From assembly GCA_016183655.1 (NCBI GenBank), contig JACPEH010000020.1, forward strand, positions 1 to 64,000: a DNA stretch of 64,000 nucleotides, in the 5' to 3' direction. This DNA comes from Rhodocyclales bacterium. Lineage in GTDB: Bacteria > Pseudomonadota > Gammaproteobacteria > Burkholderiales > Rhodocyclaceae. This document shows positions 55,911 to 64,000 of the stretch, piece after piece; the first letter of the stretch is position 1; the number at the start of each line of letters is the position of its first letter. The notes beneath the pieces are model-generated. The model searched no databases and was not told where the DNA came from. It saw only the letters and a list, made by a program, of their open reading frames with translations. The translations under genes and the position numbers were made by a program.

Positions 55911-56696
55911 ATGCTTGTCCATCCCCAGTTCGACCCGATTGCCGTCGCCGTCGGCCCGCTCGCCGTGCGCTGGTACGGCCTGATGTACCTCGTCGCCTTC
56001 CTGCAGTTCTGGTGGCTCGGCAAGCGGCGCATCGAGCGCGGGCTGGCGCCCGGCTTCAGCGTCAAGGCGCTCGACGACCTGCTCTTCTTCGGCGTGCTCG
56101 GCGTCGTCCTCGGCGGCCGCCTCGGCCAGGTGCTGTTCTACGAGCCGGGCTACTACCTAGCCAACCCGCTGGAAATCCTCGCCGTCTGGAAAGGCGGCAT
56201 GTCCTTCCACGGCGGTTTCCTCGGCGTGCTGGTGGCAATGGCCTTCGTCGCCCGCAAGTACGAGCGGCGCTGGCTGGAGGTCACCGACTTCATTGCGCCG
56301 CTGGTGCCGCTCGGCCTGGCCGCCGGGCGTCTCGGCAACTTCATCAACGGCGAGCTGTGGGGGCGCGTCGCCGATCCGGCGCTGCCGTGGGCGATGGTCT
56401 TCCCGCAGGTCGATGCGCTGCCGCGCCATCCGTCGCAGCTCTACCAGATGGCTGGCGAGGGGCTGGCGCTGTTCGTGCTGCTTTGGCTCTATTCGTCGAG
56501 ACCGCGCGGCACCGGCGCCGTCTCCGGCGTCTTCCTGATCGGCTACGGCGTCTTCCGCTTCCTTGCCGAATACTTCCGCACGCCGGACGAAGGCATCTTC
56601 GGCCTTTCCTACACGGTCAGCATGGGGCAGTGGCTGTCCTTGCCGATGCTGGTCGCCGGCATCGTCTTGCTGGCGCGCGCCGGCAAGACGCGCTGA
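55911..56696 (+). CDS. lgt: Prolipoprotein diacylglyceryl transferase
   Basis: 261-residue inner-membrane enzyme that attaches diacylglycerol to the lipobox Cys. Motifs: [40 protein letters not shown] with the essential His, and the Lgt signature [15 protein letters not shown] much longer upstream open frame exists, but it is antisense to ilvD; ATG 55911 gives the true N-terminus. Confidence 0.97.
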   Translation: MLVHPQFDPIAVAVGPLAVRWYGLMYLVAFLQFWWLGKRRIERGLAPGFSVKALDDLLFFGVLGVVLGGRLGQVLFYEPGYYLANPLEILAVWKGGMSFHGGFLGVLVAMAFVARKYERRWLEVTDFIAPLVPLGLAAGRLGNFINGELWGRVADPALPWAMVFPQVDALPRHPSQLYQMAGEGLALFVLLWLYSSRPRGTGAVSGVFLIGYGVFRFLAEYFRTPDEGIFGLSYTVSMGQWLSLPMLVAGIVLLARAGKTR

Positions 56697-56788
56697 GCGC
56701 CGGGCAAGACCGGATTCGCTTGTTCCGCGCCGGCCCGGCTCGTGTAAAATATACATAATTATGAATTCTTAATCCAAAGGAGCTTCCC

Positions 56789-57262
56789 ATGAGCCAGCGC
56801 CCGTTCCGCATCCTCGGCATCCAGCAGATCGCCATCGGCGGCCCGTCCAAGGACCGCCTGAAGACCCTGTGGGTCGACATGTTCGGGCTGGAGGTCACCG
56901 GCAACTTCGTCAGCGAGCGCGAGAATGTCGACGAGGACATCTGCGCGATGGGCACGGGCCCGTTCAAGGTCGAGGTCGACCTGATGCAGCCGCTCGACGC
57001 CGAAAAGAAGCCGGCGGTGCATGCAACTCCGCTCAACCACGTCGGTCTCTGGGTAGACGACCTGCCGCTCGCCGTCGACTGGCTGACGGCGCGGGGCGTG
57101 CGCTTCGCCCCGGGCGGCATCCGCAAGGGCGCGGCCGGCTACGACATCACCTTCCTGCACCCGAAGGCCAGCGACGAATTCCCGATCGGTGGCGAAGGCG
57201 TGCTGATCGAACTGGTGCAGGCGCCGCCGGAAGTGGTGGAGGCTTTCTCCCGCTTGGGGTAA
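56789..57262 (+). CDS. VOC-fold protein, probable methylmalonyl-CoA epimerase
   Basis: 157 residues, two betaalphabetabetabeta modules of the glyoxalase/VOC superfamily: [29 protein letters not shown] and [25 protein letters not shown], with metal-ligand candidates Gln/His and the final Glu in [14 protein letters not shown]. The small size, the [10 protein letters not shown] motif and the pccAB-meaB-mcm genes 2-7 kb away favour the epimerase that links PccAB to the mutase. A generic lactoylglutathione-lyase role is the alternative. Confidence 0.7.
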   Translation: MSQRPFRILGIQQIAIGGPSKDRLKTLWVDMFGLEVTGNFVSERENVDEDICAMGTGPFKVEVDLMQPLDAEKKPAVHATPLNHVGLWVDDLPLAVDWLTARGVRFAPGGIRKGAAGYDITFLHPKASDEFPIGGEGVLIELVQAPPEVVEAFSRLG

Positions 57263-57331
57263 CCTCCCCATTCGTCATAGAGTCCGCAGCCAGCGGACCG
57301 TGGGGGATCGCCACCCTGAGGAGGAGACTGG

Positions 57332-58915
57332 ATGACCTGGTTTTCGCTGCCTCCCGCGCGCACGGGAACACCGCCGCCCTTCTGCGACAAGGCCGGCTGC
57401 GACGCCTGGCTGGCGGCGCAGCCGCTGGCCAATGCGCCGCAGATGCAGGGCGTCTTCGCCGTGCTGCTGGACAGCCTCAACGGCTGGAAGATTCCGGCGC
57501 GCGAGCGCTTCAAGATCCTCGAATCCATGCGCAAGTCTGTCGTAGCGGTCGAGGCCGAGAGCCTCAAGCGCTACGAATACCGGCCGCTGCCGCTGTCGCC
57601 GGTCGAGCAGAAGGCGCTCGACGCATCCTGCCGGTTGTGGCGCGAACTGACGGTCGGCTACCTGCATTGCCTGCGCGCCTGCCTCGACGGCGATGCCGGC
57701 GTCTCCGAGCACGCCGCCAAGATCTGCCACCGGGTGGTCGTCGCCCTGCGCCAGGAGCAGCTCTGCCGCTACTACGGCGGGTCGGCGGTTCCCGGGCAAT
57801 GGTGGCGCAAGCTGCATGCCGCGCTGGCCTCGGCGGAACAGCTCGGTGTCGCCAGCGAGCCGGTCAGCGATCGCCTGTTCGCCGAAACCCGCGAGTCGAC
57901 CATTGCCGGGCAGTACGCGATGGCCATCCTCCTGCATTTGTGCCGTCCCTGCGAACTGTCGCGCAGCCAGTTTTCAGCGATCGTGCGCTGGCTGGCGCGC
58001 TGGCGCGAGCAGGCGACTATCCACGCCTCGCCCGATGAGGTGCGCAACGCCCGCTGCGTGGTCGTCGACCTGTCCGCCAACGCCCCGCTCCACCTCGGCG
58101 AAACGGCGCCGGCGATGCCGCGCTGGATCGTCATCGACGCGGTTCTGTCCAAACTGAAGGGGCGTGCCAAGGCCTTGCGCGAAGGGCAAACTCCGGAGGA
58201 ACTGAAACTCGGTAGCGGGCTGCCGGCGGAGGCCTGCATTGCGTTGCTGCAGTTCCTGCACGGCAGCTTGCAGGCGCCGCCGCCGGCACCGCCGGCGGCG
58301 CGCGACGGCGCGCGCAGCATCAGCCTCGGCGGTTCGGTCGAAAGCGCCTATCGCTTACTCGGCGGCGCCCCGCTGGTCGACGAGGCGGCGCCGACCTCGC
58401 TGAGCAATCGCCGCCTGCACGACCAGATCGCCATCTTCGGCCATGTGGTCAAGGACGATTCCACGACTGCCGCCGTGGTTGCCACCGATTCCTGGCAGGT
58501 ACTGACCGAAACGACCAGCGAGCTGGTTTTGCGCCGGATGCCGGGCAGCACCGACATCCGCCTCAACTGCCGCAGCCTGGTGGCGGCGCAGGACGGCAGT
58601 CGCGTGACGCTGGCGGTCGTCCGCAGCCTGGTCGCGCAGGAGGATGGCAGCCTGCTGGCGACGTTGCGCCTGCTGCCGGGGGTGGGGGTGCCGATGCTGG
58701 CGTTCGGCCAGGAGAAGGGCACCAACCGCCAGGTGCAGTACCCGGCCGTCTTTCTGCCGGCGACCGCGCACACGGGGGCGCCGCCGAGCTTGTTCCTGCC
58801 CGGCGGCACGATGAACCGCCTTTCCCGCCTCGATGTCGTCGATCTGCCGGACCGGCTGCGGGCCGGCCAGCCGATCGAGCGCGGCGCCAATTTCGACCGG
58901 CTGCGCTGCGATTAA
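57332..58915 (+). CDS. Large protein of unknown function
   Basis: 527 residues; I do not recognise a named family. It is soluble (no signal peptide or membrane helix). Residues about 30-320 look alpha-helical (MQGVFAVLLDSLNGWKIPARERFKILESMRKSVV; LWRELTVGYLHCLRACLDG; AMAILLHLCRPCELSRSQFSAIVRWL), then a Pro/Ala linker near residue 315, then a beta-rich C-terminal domain (about 370-480: SWQVLTETTSELVLRRMPG ... GSRVTLAVVRSLVAQEDGSLLATLRLLPGVGVPML) that could be a divergent PilZ-like barrel. It is preceded by a GAGGAG ribosome site and sits alone between mce and the pcc genes. Confidence 0.6.
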   Translation: MTWFSLPPARTGTPPPFCDKAGCDAWLAAQPLANAPQMQGVFAVLLDSLNGWKIPARERFKILESMRKSVVAVEAESLKRYEYRPLPLSPVEQKALDASCRLWRELTVGYLHCLRACLDGDAGVSEHAAKICHRVVVALRQEQLCRYYGGSAVPGQWWRKLHAALASAEQLGVASEPVSDRLFAETRESTIAGQYAMAILLHLCRPCELSRSQFSAIVRWLARWREQATIHASPDEVRNARCVVVDLSANAPLHLGETAPAMPRWIVIDAVLSKLKGRAKALREGQTPEELKLGSGLPAEACIALLQFLHGSLQAPPPAPPAARDGARSISLGGSVESAYRLLGGAPLVDEAAPTSLSNRRLHDQIAIFGHVVKDDSTTAAVVATDSWQVLTETTSELVLRRMPGSTDIRLNCRSLVAAQDGSRVTLAVVRSLVAQEDGSLLATLRLLPGVGVPMLAFGQEKGTNRQVQYPAVFLPATAHTGAPPSLFLPGGTMNRLSRLDVVDLPDRLRAGQPIERGANFDRLRCD

Positions 58916-58948
58916 ACCTATTTTCCGCAGTTGGACGCGGCCGAGCCC

Positions 58949-59051
58949 TTCGATACGCCCACTGCGTGGGCTACTCAGGGCGAACGGAGCTTCACCCGCT
59001 GGGTGACTCCCCGTTCGTGGTGAGTAGCCTTGCGGAGCAAGGCGTATCGAA
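58949..59051. repeat. About 100-bp imperfect palindromic repeat element
   Basis: Nested inverted repeats: TTCGATACGCC (58949-58959) with GGCGTATCGAA (59041-59051), GGCTACTCA (58969-58977) with TGAGTAGCC (59021-59029), CGAACGG (58981-58987) with CCGTTCG (59011-59017), and a central CACCC/GGGTG hairpin (58993-59005). This is the form of an intergenic REP/BIME-like dispersed element. Confidence 0.8.
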
Positions 59052-59117
59052 CCATGAGCGGGCGCCAACTGCGGCTTCTAGGTTAAATTGGGCTCGGCGC
59101 AAGCCGATTCCCGCCTG

Positions 59118-59157
59118 AAAAAACAACGGCCCGCGGTGTCAGACACCGCGGGCCGTT
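59118..59157 (-). terminator. Terminator of the pccA operon
   Basis: Perfect 16-bp inverted repeat AACGGCCCGCGGTGTC / GACACCGCGGGCCGTT around one base. On the minus strand it is followed by GTT and six T residues. It lies just after the pccA stop. Confidence 0.88.
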
Positions 59158-59180
59158 TGCATGCTGCAACCCGACCGGGT

Positions 59181-61184
59181 TTATTCGAACTCGATGATGA
59201 TCTGGTCGACCGACAGGCTCTCGCCCGGCTGCGCCGAAATCTTCTTCACCTTGCAGTCCTGCTCGGCCTTGAGGATGTTTTCCATCTTCATCGCCTCGAT
59301 CACCGCCAGCTTCTCGCCGGCCTTCACGTCCTGGCCGGCCTTGACCGCCACTTCGCGCAAGAGGCCCGGCATCGGCGACAGCAGGAACTTGGAGAGGTCC
59401 GGGGCGGGCTTCTCCGGCATCAGCGCCAGCAGCTCGGCGGCGCGCGCGCTCATCACCATGAAGTCGGCGCGCGTGCCCCAGTGGAACAGGCTGTACTTCG
59501 TCTTGTGGCGCTCGACCTGCAGCGTGAACTCTTCGCCGTTGCAGGTGCCGCTGAACAGCGACTCGCCGAGTTTCCAGTCGGACAGGATCTCGTAGGTCTC
59601 GCCCTTGTATTCGACGTGATAGCCGCCGGCGACCGGACGCGCGACCACCGGGTGCGGCTCCTTCTGCTCGCCCTTGAGGCGGATCACCATCCACTTGTCG
59701 GAGACGATGCGCTCGTGGCCTTCGAGCTGGCCGGAGACGGACGCCGAACGGTCGGTGTAGGAGCGATAGACGAAGGCGGCGACCGAGACCAGCAGCGCCG
59801 GATCGTCGTGCGGCACCATCGAGGCGTCGAAGCCCTTCGGGTACTCCTTGGCGATGAAGCCGGTATCGAAGATGCCGGACTGGAAGCGCGGGTGCTGCAT
59901 CAGCGCCGCCTGGAACGGGATGTTCGACGAGATGCCGCGGATCACGAAGGCGTTCAGCGCATCGCGCATGCGGGCGATCGCCTGGTCGCGGGTGGCGCCG
60001 TGCACGATCAGTTTGGCGATCATCGAGTCGTAGTACATCGAGATCTCGCCGCCGTCGTAGACGCCGGTGTCGACGCGCACCTGGCCGGCCGCATCGGCCG
60101 GCGGCTGGAATTTCACCAGGCGGCCGGTCGAGGGCAGGAAGCCGCGGAACGGGTCTTCGGCGTTGATGCGGCACTCCATCGCCCAGCCGTTGATGCCGAC
60201 TTCGGCCTGCGTAAGGGGGAGTTTCTCGCCGTAGGCGACGCGGATCATCTGCTCGACCAGGTCGAGGCCGGTGATCAGTTCGGTGACCGGGTGCTCCACC
60301 TGCAGACGGGTGTTCATCTCCAGGAAGTAGAACTCCTTGGTCGCACCAGACACCACGAACTCGACCGTGCCGGCCGACTCGTAGTTCACTGCACGCGCCA
60401 GTGCCACGGCCTGTTCGCCCATCGCCTTGCGCATCTCGGGATCGACGAAGGGGCTCGGCGCCTCTTCGATGACCTTCTGGTGCCGGCGCTGGATCGAGCA
60501 GTCGCGCTCGTTCAGGTAGACGTAGTTGCCGTGCGCGTCGCCGAGCACCTGGATTTCGATGTGGCGCGGCTCAAGGACGTACTTCTCGATGAAGACGCGG
60601 TCGTCGCCGAAGGAGTTGCGCGCTTCGTTGACGCAGGACGAGAAGCCCTCGTGCGCCTCGGCGTCGTTGTAGGCGACGCGCAGGCCCTTGCCGCCGCCGC
60701 CGGCGGAGGCCTTGATCATCACCGGGTAGCCGATCTTCTTGGCGATCGCGACCGCCTCGTCCGGGCCGGCGATGGCGTCGTTGTAGCCAGGGATGGTGTT
60801 GACCTGGGCCTCGATCGCCAGCTTCTTCGACTCGATCTTGTCGCCCATCTTGGCGACCGAGTAGTGCTTCGGGCCGATGAACTTGATGCCTTCCTCTTCC
60901 AGGCGGCGCGAGAACGTGGCGTTCTCCGAGAGGAAGCCGTAACCCGGGTGTACCGCCTCGGCGCCGGTCTGCTTGCAGGCGGCGATGATCTTGTCCATCA
61001 CCAGGTACGACTCTTTCGACGCTGCCGGGCCGATACAGACGGCTTCGTCGGCGAGGTCGACGTGCAGCGCATCCTTGTCGGCTTCCGAATAGACGGCGAC
61101 GGTAGCGATGCCCATCTTGCGGGCGGTCTTGATGACGCGGCAGGCGATCTCGCCGCGGTTGGCAATCAGAATCTTCTTGAACAT
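59181..61184 (-). CDS. pccA: Propionyl-CoA carboxylase alpha (biotin) subunit
   Basis: 667 residues. Biotin carboxylase domain (MFKKILIANRGEIACRVIKTARKMGI; IKASAGGGGKGLRVAYN; EMNTRLQVEHPVTELITGLDLVEQ), a central BT domain (about 480-580) and a C-terminal biotinyl domain with the acceptor Lys in VIEAMKMENIL. The BT linker and the adjacent pccB, meaB and mcm genes indicate propionyl-CoA as substrate. It starts 22 bp after pccB. Confidence 0.94.
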   Translation of the reverse strand: MFKKILIANRGEIACRVIKTARKMGIATVAVYSEADKDALHVDLADEAVCIGPAASKESYLVMDKIIAACKQTGAEAVHPGYGFLSENATFSRRLEEEGIKFIGPKHYSVAKMGDKIESKKLAIEAQVNTIPGYNDAIAGPDEAVAIAKKIGYPVMIKASAGGGGKGLRVAYNDAEAHEGFSSCVNEARNSFGDDRVFIEKYVLEPRHIEIQVLGDAHGNYVYLNERDCSIQRRHQKVIEEAPSPFVDPEMRKAMGEQAVALARAVNYESAGTVEFVVSGATKEFYFLEMNTRLQVEHPVTELITGLDLVEQMIRVAYGEKLPLTQAEVGINGWAMECRINAEDPFRGFLPSTGRLVKFQPPADAAGQVRVDTGVYDGGEISMYYDSMIAKLIVHGATRDQAIARMRDALNAFVIRGISSNIPFQAALMQHPRFQSGIFDTGFIAKEYPKGFDASMVPHDDPALLVSVAAFVYRSYTDRSASVSGQLEGHERIVSDKWMVIRLKGEQKEPHPVVARPVAGGYHVEYKGETYEILSDWKLGESLFSGTCNGEEFTLQVERHKTKYSLFHWGTRADFMVMSARAAELLALMPEKPAPDLSKFLLSPMPGLLREVAVKAGQDVKAGEKLAVIEAMKMENILKAEQDCKVKKISAQPGESLSVDQIIIEFE

Positions 61185-61206
61185 TTCTTCTATTCCTCCC
61201 TGACGC

Positions 61207-62742
<1,536 letters not shown>

Positions 62743-62786
62743 AACGGAAGCTCCCTCGAAAGTCGGGTAATTCAAAAAACAAAGAA

Positions 62787-63794
62787 TCAGTGTTTCAGGT
62801 GGGCGAGCAGGGCGTGCGCCGCTGCTGCCGGCGTCGTCTGCCCGTCCTCGACGGAACGGCTCAGGCGCGACAGGCTTTCCTGCACGCCGGGGTGATCCTT
62901 GAACTGCTGATGCAGGCCGGCCTCGATCAGTTGCCACATCCAGGCCAGCGCCTGGTGCCGGCGCTTCTGTTCGAACTCGCCGCTGGCGGCGAGCGCCGTA
63001 CGGTATTTCTCGACATTCTCCCAGAACTCGGCGATGCCTTCCTTCTGCAGCGCGCTGACGGTCAGCACCGGCGGCGCCCAGTTCGGCGAGGCGTGGCGCA
63101 GCATGTGCAGCGCGTTCTTCCACTGCGCGCGCACCACGGCGGTGGCGCGCGGATCGATGTCGGCCTTGTTGATCACGACCAGGTCGGCGATCTCGACGAT
63201 GCCCTTCTTGATCGCCTGCAGGTCGTCGCCGGCGTTCGGCAGCTGCAGCAGGCAGAAGATGTCTACCATGCCGGCGACCGTCGTCTCGCTCTGGCCGACG
63301 CCGACCGTCTCGACGATGATCACGTCGTAGCCGGCGGCCTCGCACAGCAGCATCGCCTCGCGCGTCTTCTCGGCGACGCCGCCGAGCGAACCGGCCGACG
63401 GGCTCGGGCGGATGAAGGCTTCCTCCTTCTGGCAGAGGATCTCCATGCGCGTCTTGTCGCCGAGGATCGAGCCGCCGGACAGCGACGACGACGGATCGAC
63501 GGCGAGCACCGCGAGGCGCTTGCCGTGGCCGATCAACCAGACGCCGAGGGCCTCGATGAAGGTCGACTTGCCGGCGCCGGGAACGCCCGAGATGCCGATG
63601 CGGATGGCGTTGCCGGTCTGCGGCAGGAGCGCGTTCAGCACCTGCTGCGCGCGCTGCCGGTGGTCCGCGCGGGTCGACTCGATCAGCGTGATCGCCTTGG
63701 CCAGCGCGCGCCGCTGCCCGGCCAGCACGCCGGTGATCAGCGTCTGGTCCTCCGGCAGCATCTGCGCCGCCAAGGAAGCCTCCCTCGCGTTCAT
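62787..63794 (-). CDS. meaB: Methylmalonyl-CoA mutase chaperone GTPase MeaB
   Basis: 335-residue G3E GTPase that loads and protects B12 in the mutase. Walker [47 protein letters not shown], and NKAD for guanine. Starts 12 bp after the mutase stop, as expected for an operon. Confidence 0.95.
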   Translation of the reverse strand: MNAREASLAAQMLPEDQTLITGVLAGQRRALAKAITLIESTRADHRQRAQQVLNALLPQTGNAIRIGISGVPGAGKSTFIEALGVWLIGHGKRLAVLAVDPSSSLSGGSILGDKTRMEILCQKEEAFIRPSPSAGSLGGVAEKTREAMLLCEAAGYDVIIVETVGVGQSETTVAGMVDIFCLLQLPNAGDDLQAIKKGIVEIADLVVINKADIDPRATAVVRAQWKNALHMLRHASPNWAPPVLTVSALQKEGIAEFWENVEKYRTALAASGEFEQKRRHQALAWMWQLIEAGLHQQFKDHPGVQESLSRLSRSVEDGQTTPAAAAHALLAHLKH

Positions 63795-63806
63795 CCGTCC
63801 GGCGAC

Positions 63807-64000
63807 TTAGCCGCGTGCCTTGCGGATCTCTTCGAGGACGCGCTTGGCGGAGTCCTCGATGCGCGTGCCCGGGCCGAAGATGGCCTTGGCGCCGGCGGCG
63901 TAGAGCGTGTCGTAGTCCTGCGCCGGGATGACGCCGCCGGCGAAGACGATGATGTCGTCGGCGCCCTGCGCCTTCAGCGCGTTGACCAGCGCCGGCAGCA
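63807..64000 (-). CDS. Methylmalonyl-CoA mutase, C-terminal end only
   Basis: The last 63 codons of a gene that enters from the right edge. The translation [45 protein letters not shown], then [19 protein letters not shown], is the end of the cobalamin-binding domain of the mutase. The B12-ligand His lies beyond the window. Confidence 0.9.
   Translation of the reverse strand, partial: LPALVNALKAQGADDIIVFAGGVIPAQDYDTLYAAGAKAIFGPGTRIEDSAKRVLEEIRKARG

Overview
The window is GC-rich, densely coded bacterial chromosome. Its gene set (PilG/H/I/J-ChpA and PilT/PilU twitching genes, a two-partner secretion locus, pyrR-pyrB-pyrC', HemJ, a propionyl-CoA/methylmalonyl-CoA cluster, many c-type cytochrome and redox genes) fits a respiratory betaproteobacterium. 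Rhodocyclales (the Azonexus/Dechloromonas/Propionivibrio neighbourhood) is my best guess, made from family resemblance and not from a search. No tRNA, rRNA, CRISPR array or intact insertion sequence was seen.

Layout. 1-10212 (minus) is a two-partner secretion locus: tpsB transporter, a small outer-membrane beta-barrel, then a giant filamentous-haemagglutinin/CdiA-like exoprotein that runs off the left edge. A divergent S24-type repressor gene (10426) faces it across an AT-rich, palindrome-containing intergenic region. 10426-17316 (plus) continues with a YqiA-like esterase, an RNB ribonuclease, TonB, aroE, mtgA and corA; corA has a clear promoter and a long hairpin-rich leader. 17327-20399 (minus) is a tightly overlapping thiD-thiE-hemL-gdx operon. 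20487-30264 (plus) holds rubredoxin and then the chemosensory operon pilG-pilH-pilI-pilJ-chpA, closed by a strong terminator. 30587-34334 (plus) is algH-ruvX-pyrR-pyrB-pyrC'. 34565-43885 has a DHH phosphoesterase, a c-type cytochrome of the ethylbenzene-dehydrogenase-haem type, yggU-yggT-proC-yggS (minus), pilT-pilU (plus), an RNA methyltransferase, hemJ and an NAD-binding sugar-epimerase-like gene. 43961-46202 (plus) is a ferredoxin-reductase and an HDOD signalling protein. 46210-51174 (minus) is a complete branched-chain amino acid ABC system (livK, terminator, livHMGF). 51336-55784 (minus) has a small cytochrome c, a DUF255 protein, a previously hidden LysE-family gene fragment and ilvD. 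55911-58915 (plus) has lgt, a VOC/epimerase gene and a 527-residue protein I do not recognise. 59181-64000 (minus) is mcm (3' end only)-meaB-pccB-pccA.

How the genes work together. The Pil-Chp receptor, kinase and regulators would control the PilT/PilU retraction motors encoded 10 kb away; both are embedded in the same housekeeping genes (algH, ruvX, pyrRBC', yggS, proC, yggT) that I recall flanking them in Pseudomonas aeruginosa. The mce-mcm-meaB-pccAB genes give the propionyl-CoA to succinyl-CoA route. The most unusual items are the repressor facing the secretion locus, which has lost both residues of the S24 autocleavage dyad and seems to be made from a leaderless mRNA; the corA leader; an in-frame repeat element and an 876-bp duplication in the giant exoprotein; a CX3CH haem site; and an Ala/Lys-rich tail on LivK.
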